Of a stretch of DNA of 24,283 nt, positions 1 through 9,115 are shown piece after piece. Under the pieces are notes generated by a model. It was not told where the DNA came from. It saw only the letters and a program-made list of their open reading frames with translations, and ran no database searches. The position numbers and the translations under genes were made by a program. Origin of the DNA: an uncultured Mycoplasmataceae bacterium (GTDB taxonomy: Bacteria; Bacillota_I; Bacilli_A; Mycoplasmatales; Mycoplasmoidaceae); NCBI GenBank assembly GCA_947176635.1, contig CAMWRJ010000001.1, positions 1 to 24,283 of the forward strand. Direction: 5' to 3'. The stretch's first letter is position 1. Each line of letters opens with the position of its first letter.

Positions 1-59
1 ATATAATAAATTTAATTATTATTTAATAATAGACACACTTAAATGACTGCTCCCTAAAT

Positions 60-88
60 TTGACACATAATATTTATAAATCTATATT
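60..88 (+). promoter_or_regulatory. Possible sigma-70-type promoter reading right
   Basis: TTGACA at 60-65 and TATATT at 83-88 are separated by exactly 17 nt, close to the vegetative consensus. No plus-strand gene follows; the transcript would start near 95 and meet the hairpin at 149-180. The DNA is AT-rich, so a chance match is possible. It could serve a small RNA or be the outward or inward promoter of a decayed insertion sequence. Confidence 0.35.
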
Positions 89-148
89 CTGGATTTCTAT
101 CATTGCAATAAGATAGTTCATATCTTTTATTTGATAATTAAATGAAAA

Positions 149-180
149 TAAAAATGAGACAAACTAATGTCTCATTTTTA
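149..180 (-). terminator. Terminator of the ribosomal superoperon (bidirectional)
   Basis: A perfect 12-bp stem (149-160 with 169-180) with an 8-nt loop begins six bases after the rplQ stop. On the minus strand it is followed by a U-rich run (UUUUUAUUUUC). The stem has U-rich sequence on the plus side too, so it could also end a rightward transcript. Confidence 0.85.
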
Positions 181-186
181 AATATA

Positions 187-546
187 TTAAACTAATTGTA
201 AAATTGCTTCTACAGTGTTGTCTCCAGGTCTATTATCTAATTTTAATACTCTTGTGTATCCACCTGGTCTTTTTTCGTATTTTTTAGCAGTTTCGTTAAA
301 TAATTTTTTAACTAAATCATCTTTACTAAAATCTTTAGTATCTAATAAGATTCCTGCTGCAATTCTTCTGTTAGCAACTGTATCTTTTTTAGCTCTAGTA
401 ATTAGACGTTCAACATGTCTTTGAGTTTCTTTAGCTTTTGTGTGAGTAGTGATAATTTGTCCATAAGCTAATACATCTGAAACTTGTTGACGAGTAACCA
501 TTGCTCTTCAGCTTCTTGTTTTACCTGGTTTATTAATAAAACTCAT
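187..546 (-). CDS. rplQ: 50S ribosomal protein L17
   Basis: L17, 119 residues, lies near the peptide exit tunnel of the large subunit. The start at 544-546 gives the conserved N-terminus MSFINKPGKTRSWRAM, in which the Trp is encoded by TGA; starting at the later Met would lose this conserved segment. An AAAGGA ribosome-binding site lies just upstream. The body carries the family segments around ALITRAKKDT-like and YTRVLKLDNRPGDN. Last gene of the superoperon, 21 nt after rpoA, as in most Firmicutes and mollicutes, and followed directly by the terminator hairpin. Confidence 0.97.
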
Positions 547-567
547 AGTTATTAATCCTTTCTAAAA

Positions 568-1548
568 TTATTTTTCGTCTTTTAATTTCAAACCACGATT
601 GTGAACAGTATCAATGATTTCTTGAACAGATTTTCTTCCTAAATTTTTAATTTTAGAAATATCATCTTTTGTTTTTTCTAATAAATCTTGAATTGAAGAA
701 ATTCCTTCAGCTTTTAAAGCGTTATAAGCTCTTACACTGAATTCTAAATCTTCAATTGGTGTTAATGAAACTGTTATAGTAGCTTCTTGTAATTCTTTAA
801 ATACTTGTTGTTCTCTAATTTTTTCATTAATTTCAATTAAAGGTTCTAAATGAGCAGCTAAGATTTTTGCTGATTTAGCAATTGCATCAGCAGCTGTAAT
901 TGTACCATTAGTTGCTACTGTTAATGTTAATTTATCACTTGTAGAAATTTTAGAAGTTTTAACTTCTTCAACTTCATAATTAAATCCAATGATTGGAGAA
1001 AAACTAGAATCTGTTGGAATAATTGATAATACATTTAAGTATTCTTTATTTTCATTAAAACTTACAAATCCTCTACCGATTCTTGCATAAATATCTAACT
1101 CAAATTTTACTTTATTAGTTAATGTAGCGATGTGTAAGTCTTTATTTAAAACTTCAAATTGTTCTGGACATTCAATATCAGCAGCTGTAATATTTGATGG
1201 TCCATTTGCTTTAATTTTTAAAGTTGGTCAAGTTTCAACTGGAGTTGAACTTAATTTAGCCATATCACTTTCATCACCTTTAAATTTAATAACTAATTTT
1301 TTTAAATTTAAAATGATTTTAGTAACGTCTTCTTCAACTCCTTCAATTGGTCCATATTCATGAGATACGCCTGGAATTTTAATTGCAAACATACTCACAC
1401 CTGGAATACTTGATAAGCAAATTCTTCTTAAAGAATTACCTAATGTTTGTCCAAAACCTTTTTCAAGTTGTTCTAAAACAACAACTGCTTTATTTTCAGT
1501 TCTGTCAATAAATTTAGGTTCAATTTTGTATTTTAAAAATTTATCCAT
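568..1548 (-). CDS. rpoA: DNA-directed RNA polymerase subunit alpha
   Basis: Alpha subunit of RNA polymerase, 326 residues. The N-terminal dimerisation domain shows the family signature GFGQTLGNSLRRICLSS near residues 32-48 and GVSHEYGPIEGVEEDV further on. A TGA Trp occurs at residue 107 inside the inserted NTD segment. The C-terminal domain (about residues 255-326) has the helix-hairpin-helix pattern with AYNALKAEGI and IKNLGRKSVQEI, which contacts promoter UP elements and regulators. AAGGG lies shortly before the ATG. Located between rpsK and rplQ, the classical position, so alpha is co-expressed with ribosomal proteins. Confidence 0.97.
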
Positions 1549-1566
1549 AATTATATACCCTTAAAA

Positions 1567-1932
1567 TTAACGAGGTTTTTTAGGAGGTCTACAACCATTG
1601 TGTGGAATAGGAGTTACATCACTAATTTTAGTAACTTGTAATCCAACAGTATGAATGCTACGGATTGCAGTATCTCTACCAGAACCTGTACCATTTACAT
1701 TTACTGTTACACTTCTTAAACCTAAGTCATAAGCTTGTTTTGCTGCAGCTTCAGCAGCTACACCAGCTGAGTATGGTGTTTTTTTCTTAGAGCCTTTGTA
1801 TCCAATTGATCCAGAAGATGCTCATGAAATTGCATTACCTTGTTCGTCTGTAATTGTAATGATTGTGTTGTTTTTAGTTGCATGGATGTGTGCACATCCG
1901 TTTGTAAAGGTTAATTTTTTCTTTTTAGCCAT
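1567..1932 (-). CDS. rpsK: 30S ribosomal protein S11
   Basis: S11, 121 residues, forms part of the mRNA exit-channel platform of the small subunit. Recognised by [28 protein letters not shown] N-terminal segments, the TPYSAG stretch, the [11 protein letters not shown] motif and the C-terminal [15 protein letters not shown] tail. A TGA Trp lies in the ISWASSG segment, where bacterial S11 has Trp, supporting code 4. It follows rpsM by 21 nt. Confidence 0.97.
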
Positions 1933-1953
1933 AATTAATAATTCCTTTATTTA

Positions 1954-2328
1954 TTATCTAGATTCGATTTTTTTGTTTGCAACTGTTTTTCTTGGACCTT
2001 TACGTGTTCTTGCATTTGTTTTAGTTCTTTGTCCACGAACAGGTAATCCACGACGGTGTCTAATACCTCTATATGAAGCAATTTCCATTAATCTTTTAAT
2101 ATCCATTGCTGTTTGACGTCTTAAGTCACCTTCAATTGTAAATTCAGATGCGATTCTACGAATTTCAGCTAATTCATTTTCTGTTAAATCTTTTACTCTT
2201 TTGTTAGGGTCAATTTTAGCTTTTGCTAAAATTTGTGCAGAAGTTGATTTTCCAATACCATAAATGTATGTTAAAGAAATTAACACTCTTTTATCATTAG
2301 GAATATCAACACCAAATAAACGTGCCAT
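1954..2328 (-). CDS. rpsM: 30S ribosomal protein S13
   Basis: S13, 124 residues, sits in the head of the small subunit and bridges to the large subunit and P-site tRNA. Seen: [10 protein letters not shown] start, [14 protein letters not shown] helix-two-turn-helix, and the basic tail with [24 protein letters not shown]. Length is normal for the family. Clear AAAGGAG ribosome-binding site before the ATG. Follows rpmJ, the standard order. Confidence 0.98.
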   Translation of the reverse strand: MARLFGVDIPNDKRVLISLTYIYGIGKSTSAQILAKAKIDPNKRVKDLTENELAEIRRIASEFTIEGDLRRQTAMDIKRLMEIASYRGIRHRRGLPVRGQRTKTNARTRKGPRKTVANKKIESR

Positions 2329-2355
2329 TTTTATAAATTCTCCTTTTTTATAAAA

Positions 2356-2469
2356 TTATCCTTGACGTTGTTTGTGTTTTGCGTGTTTACAAATAACACG
2401 TACTACATTTTTTCTTTTAATAATTTTGCAATCTTTGCAAATAGGTTTAACTGATGCTCTTACTTTCAT
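2356..2469 (-). CDS. rpmJ: 50S ribosomal protein L36 (zinc-binding form)
   Basis: A 37-residue protein, the usual length of L36, starting [11 protein letters not shown]. Zinc ligands Cys11, Cys14, Cys27 and His32 are present, so this is the zinc-binding (C+) form. It stabilises 23S rRNA packing in the large subunit. It lies between infA and rpsM, its conserved position; an AAAGGAAA-type binding site precedes it. Confidence 0.96.
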   Translation of the reverse strand: MKVRASVKPICKDCKIIKRKNVVRVICKHAKHKQRQG

Positions 2470-2484
2470 AAAATTTCCTTTTGT

Positions 2485-2721
2485 CTAACGTTGACGATAA
2501 GTAATTCTACCACGTGTTAAGTCATAAGGACTCAACTCAACTTCTACTGTATCACCCGGTAAGATGTTAATTTTATAAACTCTCATTTTACCTGATACGT
2601 GTGCAGTCACTATTACGTCATTTTCTAATTTAACTTTAAATTGACCACCTTGAAGGATTTCAGTAATTTTACCTAACATTTTAATTTTATTATTTGAATC
2701 GTTATTTTGATTAACTGCCAT
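2485..2721 (-). CDS. infA: Translation initiation factor IF-1
   Basis: IF-1 binds the ribosomal A site during initiation. The 78-residue product has the OB-fold signature: a [14 protein letters not shown] strand, [34 protein letters not shown] at the C-terminus. It is a few residues longer than typical 71-72-residue IF-1 because of a polar, Asn-rich N-terminus ([11 protein letters not shown]); an internal start at Met15 (MLGKI) would be too short for the first strand context but cannot be fully excluded. The ATG overlaps the map stop by one base (TAATG), suggesting coupled translation. Confidence 0.95.
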   Translation of the reverse strand: MAVNQNNDSNNKIKMLGKITEILQGGQFKVKLENDVIVTAHVSGKMRVYKINILPGDTVEVELSPYDLTRGRITYRQR

Positions 2722-3485
2722 TAATTATCTTCTCCTGTTAAGATTTCATATCCATTTTCAGTAATTAGAATCATATGTTCTCAATGGCATGTCAACTTTT
2801 GATTTTTAGAAATAACACTTCATTGATCTTTTGGATCAATAATATAAGCATTATCATCTGTTAAAATCATCGGTTCTATACATATTACCATGTTTGGTCT
2901 TAAAACTTCTTTTTTGAAGAGATTGCTATAATAATTTGGTATCATAGGTTCTTCATGTAGTTCATTACCACAACCATGACCTGTAAAGTCATGTAATACT
3001 TTATAGCCATTAACTTCTACAAAATTTTGTATTCTTTTAGCTAATGACATATTAGTTGTAACATTAGGGATAATTGAACTAGCAGCATGATAAATAGCAG
3101 CTAAACAAATATCATTGATTTGTTTAGCAATTGGGTTGTGACCAACTATCACAGTGAATGCTGCATCACAGACATGATCTTCATAAGTTACACCTACATC
3201 AAATGTAATCATGTCTTTTTCTTGAATTATATAGTTGGTTGGGACTCCATGAATCACACATTGATTCACTGAAATACAAATATTGCCTGGAAAACCATAT
3301 TTTTTATAAAATGTAGGTTTTCCTCCATTTTCAATAATTGTGTTTTTAGCAAGTTCATCAATTTCTAATAAACTTACTCCTGGTTTTACAAAATCTCTAA
3401 TTACTTTACGACATTTTTTTCAGATAGCTACTGCTTGTTTAATTTTTGCAATATCATCTTTAGTTTTTATAATTACTTTACTCAT
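2721..3485 (-). CDS. map: Methionine aminopeptidase, type I
   Basis: Removes the initiator methionine from new proteins; M24 'pita-bread' fold with two metal ions. All five expected metal ligands are visible: Asp96 (FDVGV), Asp107 (CDAAFT), His170 (TGHGCG), Glu204 (CIEPM) and Glu236 (CHWEHM), with the Trp before Glu236 encoded by TGA. 254 residues, normal for type I without an N-terminal extension. The start ATG overlaps the adk stop (ATGAGTAA) and the stop overlaps the infA start, so the three genes are translationally coupled in the secY-adk-map-infA order common to Firmicutes. Confidence 0.97.
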
Positions 3486-4110
3486 ATTTTAAAATATTGT
3501 TATAAATATTTTGAATTGTATCTAAACCATTAATTTCAACAAGTTTATTTTTAGCTTTATAAAACTCAATTAATGGAAATGTTTCTTCATTATATTTATC
3601 AATTCTTTTTTGTGCTGTTTCTAAATTGTCATCTTTTCTTTGCACTAAAACACTATGACAAACATCACATTCATTTTCAATTTTTGGTTTAAGTTCTAAT
3701 AAATTAATATTATAAATTGCATTACAATTTGGACAAACTCTTCTACCAATTATTCTTTTAATTAAAGCATCATTATCTACTTTTAAATAAAAGACTTTAT
3801 CAATATCTACAATAGTATCTAAAAATTTAGCTTGATTAATTGTTCTAGGATAACCATCTAAGATGAATCCTTTATTTTCATTACATACTTTTAAAATTGC
3901 ATTTCTAGCAACTGCATTTGTAATATCATCACTAACTAATCCACCAGCATTTAAGATGTTTTTAATTTGTCAAGATAAATCATCATCTTTTTGAATTGCT
4001 TCTCTAAATAAATTACCTGTTGAAATATGTACTAAATTTTGATCTTTAGATAATAAATCAGAAATAGTACCTTTTCCTGCACCAGGTGCTCCTAATAAAA
4101 TAATTTTCAT
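3478..4110 (-). CDS. adk: Adenylate kinase
   Basis: Interconverts ATP + AMP and 2 ADP in the cytoplasm. The P-loop GAPGAGKG lies at residues 7-14, the AMP-binding [10 protein letters not shown] segment follows, then DGYPRT and RRVCPNC. The LID domain carries four cysteines, Cys126, Cys129, Cys148 and Cys151, typical of the zinc-binding Gram-positive form. 210 residues. An AAGGAA binding site precedes the ATG, 13 nt after the secY stop. A TGA Trp follows the KDDDLS segment at about residue 47. Confidence 0.97.
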
Positions 4111-4123
4111 TTTTATTCCTTTT

Positions 4124-5542
4124 TTATCATAGTTTAGATTCACTACTAGAATCAAATAAACCTTGTTCAATTTCTTTTCTTTTATATTGATAATTTGTTG
4201 TTGTTGCTGTTGATTTAATTGATTGTCAAACTTCTACTGTTGCAGAAACAATAATAACAATACCTGTTCCACCTAATGCAGCATTAGAAGGAATAATTGG
4301 TCATATACAAGAAATTAAATATGGTAATGTTGCAATAATTCCTAAGAATGGTGCACCAATTCAGTTAACTCTAAAAATAATTTTACCAATATGTTTTTCA
4401 GTATCATTACCTACTTTAATACCTGGAATAAACCTACCAGACTTTTTAAAATCATCAGAAATTTTTTGAGGATTTAATTGTACATAACTATAGAAGAATG
4501 TAAATAAAATAATTAAAAGAAAATACAATAAGATACCTGTATAACTATTTAAAGAAAAATAATTATTAATAACAATAGCACTACTTGATGTTTGATCTAA
4601 GAATTGTGATATTGTTGAAGGGATTGTCATAATTGATGAAGCAAAGATTACTGGAATAACCCCTACTGCATTAATCTTAATTGGTAAATATGATAATTCT
4701 TCTGGATTTTTAGATAATGTTTGACCAATTTGTTGAATTGGTATTTTCCGGACGGAACCATTAATAAATACAACAGCTAGTAATAATAAGATATAGAATA
4801 CAACATAAACCATAAAAGCAATTACTTGTACAATTACTGGGTTTGTTGTTGAAATATCTTTAAAAGCCGCAAATACAATCCCAAATGAGTTAAAGAATGA
4901 AGATAATATACCAGCTAAGATAATTAAAGTCATTCCATTACCAACACCTCTTTTTGTAATTAAGTCACCTAAGAAAATTGAAATATATGTTCCTGATAAC
5001 ATTAAAGCAATAAAGAAGAAATAAAATGTTGGAGAGAATTGTTCAAAAGTCATTGATGATGCAAAAGTAACTAATTGACTACCATCTTGTGCAGTATTAG
5101 AAGTCACCATTGTTAAAATTGCATAAGCTTGTATTGCAGCAATTGGTAATGTTACTATTCTTGTAATAATTTCTATTTTTTTTCTACCTCTTTCACCACT
5201 CTTAACCATCCTAGCTAAAGGAGGTATTAGTTCAGTTGAAAGTAATTGCATAATAATTTGTGCAGTAATATAAGGTGAAATACCAATTGCAAAAATAGAA
5301 ATTCTAGATAAACCACCACCACCAAGTAAATTCATCATATCAAAGAAAGTGCTATTATTAGAAGAGGTATTATTTAATAATTGATCACTTAAACGAATAT
5401 AAGGCATAGGAAGAATTGAACCAATTCTAAACAATATAAGAATAGCTAATGTAACAAAAATTGCAGTCAATACTTTTTTATTAGTAAAAATTGACTTAAA
5501 TTCTTGTCAACGACTCTTCATCCCTATATTATTCTTGTTCAT
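4124..5542 (-). CDS. secY: Protein translocase subunit SecY
   Basis: Channel-forming subunit of the Sec translocon, about ten membrane segments. Visible landmarks: the first transmembrane helix with [12 protein letters not shown], the plug region [28 protein letters not shown] (read in parts), the [12 protein letters not shown] segment, [19 protein letters not shown] and the C-terminal [16 protein letters not shown]. 472 residues with the start at 5540-5542, which has AAGG/TAGG sequences upstream; a second in-frame ATG at 5519-5521 would give 465 residues. The last sense codon is TGA (Trp) followed by TAA. It has its own promoter in the 75-nt gap after rplO. Confidence 0.96.
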
Positions 5543-5587
5543 TATCTACCTATGCCTTATTGATTAATTAAAATATAATTTTTTTAG

Positions 5588-5616
5588 ATTATACACTAAA
5601 TAATTTTATTTTTCAA
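5588..5616 (-). promoter_or_regulatory. Internal promoter for secY-adk-map and downstream genes
   Basis: On the minus strand TTGAAA (5616-5611) and TATAAT (5593-5588) are separated by exactly 17 nt, a near-consensus vegetative promoter. It sits immediately after the rplO stop in one of the longest gaps of the superoperon. The start of transcription would be near 5581, giving a leader of about 40 nt to secY. Confidence 0.7.
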
Positions 5617-5617
5617 A

Positions 5618-6064
5618 TTATTTAATAATTTCAATTTCACATTTAGCTTCTTTTAAAGCTTCTAAAGCACCTTTAGTGAATTTATGTGCAATAATTTTAT
5701 ATGATTTTGTTACTTTTGTATTACCAATTACTTTAATAGGTAATTTAGGGTTAGAAATAATTCTTTTTTCTACTAAAACATCTAAATTGATTTCTTTTGC
5801 ATCAATTGTTTCTAATGTTTTTAAAGTAACTACATTATATTCATTAGCAAAGTTGATGTTGTTAAATCCAATTTTAGGAACACGACGATAAAGTGGAGTT
5901 TGACCACCTTCAAAAGCTAAACGAGTGTGTCCTGATTTTCTTGATTTTTGACCATCTTGTCCACGAGTACTTGTTTTACCCATTCCTGAACCATGACCAC
6001 GACCAACTCTTTTAGTTTTTTGATCTCTACTACCTTTAGTATATTCTAAGTTGTGTAATTCCAT
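5618..6064 (-). CDS. rplO: 50S ribosomal protein L15
   Basis: L15, 148 residues, a late large-subunit assembly protein. N-terminal Gly/Arg-rich extension with RVGRGHGSGMGKTSTRGQ and the segment FEGGQTPLYRRVPKIGF, then the C-terminal globular part. It follows rpsE by 15 nt with no rpmD between. The stop lies directly beside the -35 element of the secY promoter. Confidence 0.97.
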   Translation of the reverse strand: MELHNLEYTKGSRDQKTKRVGRGHGSGMGKTSTRGQDGQKSRKSGHTRLAFEGGQTPLYRRVPKIGFNNINFANEYNVVTLKTLETIDAKEINLDVLVEKRIISNPKLPIKVIGNTKVTKSYKIIAHKFTKGALEALKEAKCEIEIIK

Positions 6065-6079
6065 GATCTATATTTCTCC

Positions 6080-6616
6080 TTATAAATCTTTTAATTCTTT
6101 ATCACGTAATTTAGCAATGTCTTTTGGACTAAATTGTTGTTTTAATCCAGCAATTGTTGCTCTAATAACGTTAATTGAAGTGTTTGAACCTAATGATTTA
6201 GTATAAACATCTTGGAAACCTGCTAATTCAACAACAGCACGAACTGTATCACCTGCAACAATTCCTTTACCTTCTTTAGCTGGTTTTAATAATACTGAAG
6301 AAGCTCCATGTTTACCAATTACTTCGTGATAAACAGTTCCTTTTTTACTAATTTTAACTTTAGTAATATTGTTGTTTGCTTTTTTAATAGCTTTTTTAAT
6401 AGCATCTGGAACTTCGTTAGATTTTCCCATTCCAAATCCTACATTACCTTTTTTATCTCCAACAACTACTAAAGCACTAAAACGCATAACACGTCCACCT
6501 TTTGTAGTTTTAGAGATTCTTTTAATTTCAATTACTCTTTCTTCATTTACAGATGTTGAGCTTTGAACTACATTATTAGTTGATTTAACTGGTTTTTGTT
6601 CTTTTTGGTTTTCCAT
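6080..6616 (-). CDS. rpsE: 30S ribosomal protein S5
   Basis: S5, 178 residues, lines the mRNA entry channel and helps decoding accuracy. Seen: [23 protein letters not shown] (double-stranded RNA-binding domain), [24 protein letters not shown], then [16 protein letters not shown] and the [15 protein letters not shown] segment. The N-terminus has a Gln/Ser/Asn-rich stretch roughly a dozen residues longer than in Bacillus. An AAGGAG binding site precedes the ATG, 17 nt after rplR. Confidence 0.97.
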   Translation of the reverse strand: MENQKEQKPVKSTNNVVQSSTSVNEERVIEIKRISKTTKGGRVMRFSALVVVGDKKGNVGFGMGKSNEVPDAIKKAIKKANNNITKVKISKKGTVYHEVIGKHGASSVLLKPAKEGKGIVAGDTVRAVVELAGFQDVYTKSLGSNTSINVIRATIAGLKQQFSPKDIAKLRDKELKDL

Positions 6617-6633
6617 TTTTTAATTTCTCCTTA

Positions 6634-6993
6634 TTAGAATTTTAATCCAGCTTCTCTAGCGGCTACTGCTAAGGCAGCTACACGTCCATGGTATTTTGAA
6701 CCACCACGGTCGAAACTAATTTCACTAATTCCTAAAGCAAGAATTTTTTTAGCAATATCTGTACCAACTAATTTAGCGTTTTCTTTATTACCATTTTTTA
6801 ATTTTAATTGTAATGAAGAAGAAGAAGCAAGAGTTTTGTTTTGATTGTCATCAATTAATTGTGCGCTGATGTGTGCATTAGATTTAGTTACTAATAAACG
6901 AGGAAGGCCATTGTCAATACTTTTAATTTTTTTAAAAGTTCTTTTGTGACGTAATTTACGTTGTTCTGATTTATTAAAATTAATACGTTTCAT
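6634..6993 (-). CDS. rplR: 50S ribosomal protein L18
   Basis: L18, 119 residues, binds 5S rRNA in the central protuberance. Shows the basic RKLRHKRTFKKI N-terminus, RLLVTKSNAHISAQLIDD, and the conserved C-terminal FDRGGSKYHGRVAALAVAAREAGLKF (read in parts). Usual length and position between rplF and rpsE. Confidence 0.97.
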   Translation of the reverse strand: MKRINFNKSEQRKLRHKRTFKKIKSIDNGLPRLLVTKSNAHISAQLIDDNQNKTLASSSSLQLKLKNGNKENAKLVGTDIAKKILALGISEISFDRGGSKYHGRVAALAVAAREAGLKF

Positions 6994-7015
6994 AAATTAT
7001 ATTACTCCTATCCTA

Positions 7016-7564
7016 TTATTTTTTCTTATCAGCTGTTTTACCAACTTTACGTACAATTTGTTCACCTTTATAAAGGATACCTTTTCCTTTGTAAGGTTCT
7101 GGTTTACGGTATTGACGAATAATTGCAGCAAATTGACCAACTTTTGCTTTATCAGCACTTGTTAATTTTAATTCTGTTTGAGAAGGTGCTTCAACTTTAA
7201 TTCCTTTTGGAATTTCTAAGTTTACTGGGTGTGAGAAACCTAAAGCTAAATTTAAGTTATTTCCTTCAACTTTTGCTTTATAACCTACACCTTTAATTTC
7301 TAATTCAATTGTGAATCCTTTTGTTAAACCAATTATTGCATTGTTTAAATTTGCATTAACTGTACCTTGGAACATATTAGATTCTTTTGAATCATCAAGT
7401 CTAATAACTTGTAATTTGTTTTCTTTTTGTTCTATTTTAATTAATTTTGATGGATAGATTACTTCTAAACTTTCATTACCTTTTTTTACGACTACAACAT
7501 TGTTTTTAGCTTCAATAGTAATATCTGAAGGTATTTCTAAAATACGATTACCAATTCTAGACAT
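7016..7564 (-). CDS. rplF: 50S ribosomal protein L6
   Basis: L6, 182 residues, two similar domains near the factor-binding site of the large subunit. Start MSRIGNRILEIP; second domain ends with the highly conserved YRKPEPYKGKGILYKGE signature and a Lys-rich tail. An AGGAG binding site precedes the start; gap of 12 nt from rpsH. Confidence 0.98.
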   Translation of the reverse strand: MSRIGNRILEIPSDITIEAKNNVVVVKKGNESLEVIYPSKLIKIEQKENKLQVIRLDDSKESNMFQGTVNANLNNAIIGLTKGFTIELEIKGVGYKAKVEGNNLNLALGFSHPVNLEIPKGIKVEAPSQTELKLTSADKAKVGQFAAIIRQYRKPEPYKGKGILYKGEQIVRKVGKTADKKK

Positions 7565-7576
7565 AATTTACTCCTA

Positions 7577-7972
7577 TTATCAAACGTAAGCGATTACTTC
7601 GCCACCAATGTTTAATTCACGTGCTTTTTTGTCAGTCATAATACCTTTTGAAGTAGAAACAATTGCAATTCCTAATCCATTTAATACTTTAGGTAAATTT
7701 TCTGCTTTAGAATAAATTCTTAATCCTGGTTTAGAAATTTGTCTTAAACCATTAATAGAACAATCTTTTCCTTTATATTTTAATTTAATTGTTGTAACAC
7801 TTTTATTGTTAACTGTTTCTGAAATGTTATATTCTTTAATATAACCTTCTTTTAATAATAATTGAATAATAGCGGTTCTCATTTTAGTAGTTGATAAAGA
7901 GACAGATGACTTTTTAGCTTTTTTAGCATTACGAATTTTTGTTAATAATTCTGCAATTGGATCTATATGCAT
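7577..7972 (-). CDS. rpsH: 30S ribosomal protein S8
   Basis: S8, 131 residues, primary 16S rRNA binder. Start MHIDPIAELLTKIRNA; C-terminal [26 protein letters not shown]. The last residue, Trp, is a TGA codon (7580-7582) followed by TAA (7577-7579); a standard-code reading would stop one codon early. The Trp end fits the S8 family. The TAA is immediately followed by the AGGAG binding site of rplF. Confidence 0.97.
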
Positions 7973-8002
7973 ATTTAAATTCCTCTTTCTTTAATGTTTA
8001 TA

Positions 8003-8188
8003 CTATCAAGATGCTTTTTTAACACCTGGAATAGCACCTTTGTAAGCTAAGTCTCTAAAACATAAACGGCAAATTCCAAATTTACGGTTAACAGCATGTA
8101 CACGTCCACATTTTTGACATCTTGTATATGCTCTTGTTGAGAATTTTGGATGACGTTGTTGTTTAGCAATTAAAGATTTTTTTGCCAT
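8003..8188 (-). CDS. rpsN: 30S ribosomal protein S14, type Z (zinc-binding)
   Basis: A 61-residue short S14 with zinc ligands Cys24, Cys27, Cys40 and Cys43 (CQKC and CRLC). It belongs to the head of the small subunit. The C-terminal KKASW is the standard end of type Z S14; its Trp is the TGA at 8006-8008, followed by TAG, so the frame must be read with UGA as Trp. The ATG lies 3 nt after the rplE stop. Confidence 0.97.
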
Positions 8189-8191
8189 ATT

Positions 8192-8746
8192 CTATTTATC
8201 TCCTTTAACTTTTTGTAATGGAGCACCTAATGCTCTTAATAAATATTTTGCTTGTTCTTCATCATCATTAGATGTAACAAACGTAATATCAAATCCGCTA
8301 ACTTTTTTCACATTATCATAAACTATTTGAGGGAAAATAATTTGTTCTTTTATACCTAATGTATAATTTCCTTTTCCATCAAATGATTTCATTGGAATAC
8401 CTCTAAAGTCACGTACTCTTGGTAAAGCAATGTTAAATAAAGTTTCAACAAAAGCTCACATTCTTTCACCACGTAATGTAACTTTACAACCAATTCCTTG
8501 GCCTTGTCTTAATTTATAAGTAGCAATTGATTTTTTAGCTCTTGTAACTAATGGTTTTTGACCAGTAATTGCTAATAATTCATCAACTGCGCTATCTAAT
8601 AATTTTGCATCCTGAACTGCTGCACCTAAACCTTTATTAATTACAACTTTTTCTAATTTTGCAACTTGCATAACAGAAGAAAGTTTAAATTCTTTTTGCA
8701 TAGCAGGAACGATTTCTTTTAAATATTTATCTTTTAAAGCTGACAT
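8192..8746 (-). CDS. rplE: 50S ribosomal protein L5
   Basis: L5, 184 residues, binds 5S rRNA and contacts P-site tRNA. Seen: [18 protein letters not shown]-terminus, [40 protein letters not shown] (read in parts), then after a TGA Trp at residue 97 the [10 protein letters not shown] and [16 protein letters not shown] segments. TAGGAG formed by the rplX stop serves as its binding site. Confidence 0.97.
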
Positions 8747-8759
8747 ATAAATTTAACTC

Positions 8760-9095
8760 CTATTTTTGACCTGCTAAGATTTCGGCGTTTGTTTTTTTAG
8801 ATAATCTAACTTTTTTATTATCTTTATTAATTACATATTTAACTTTAGTAGTACTTCCTTTTTCTTTTCCTTTTTGTTCTACTAAAGCTAATTTACATAA
8901 TCTAATTGGTAATTCTTTTTCAAAAATTCCACTTTGATCATGTGTTTGATCTTTCTTTTGGTGAACTTTTACTTTGTTCACTCCTTCAACTAGAGCTTTG
9001 TCATCTTTTGGAAATACTTTTAACACAATTCCTTCAGCATATTTATGTTTTCCTGAGATAACTCTTACAAGATCACCTTTTCTAATACGATTCAT
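8760..9095 (-). CDS. rplX: 50S ribosomal protein L24
   Basis: L24, 111 residues, an assembly initiator at the exit-tunnel rim. N-terminal KOW motif: [35 protein letters not shown] (read in parts), followed by [20 protein letters not shown]. The Lys-rich C-terminus is of normal size. The stop is TAG, shared with the ribosome-binding site of rplE. Confidence 0.97.
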   Translation of the reverse strand: MNRIRKGDLVRVISGKHKYAEGIVLKVFPKDDKALVEGVNKVKVHQKKDQTHDQSGIFEKELPIRLCKLALVEQKGKEKGSTTKVKYVINKDNKKVRLSKKTNAEILAGQK

Positions 9096-9115
9096 ATAAT
9101 AACTATCCCTTTCTA

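Noticed and set aside
44..66. Signal recognition particle RNA remnant (GGGAGCAGTCA on the minus strand)
   Set aside because: The conserved GGAAGGAAGCAG-type tetraloop domain is absent and no hairpin of the right form is seen.
1796..2116. Plus-strand open frame opposite rpsK and rpsM
   Set aside because: It lies entirely over two conserved ribosomal genes; composition is the mirror of those genes. Other antisense frames (215-424, 12463-12678, 14995-15384, 20061-20327, 23177-23434) were dropped for the same reason.
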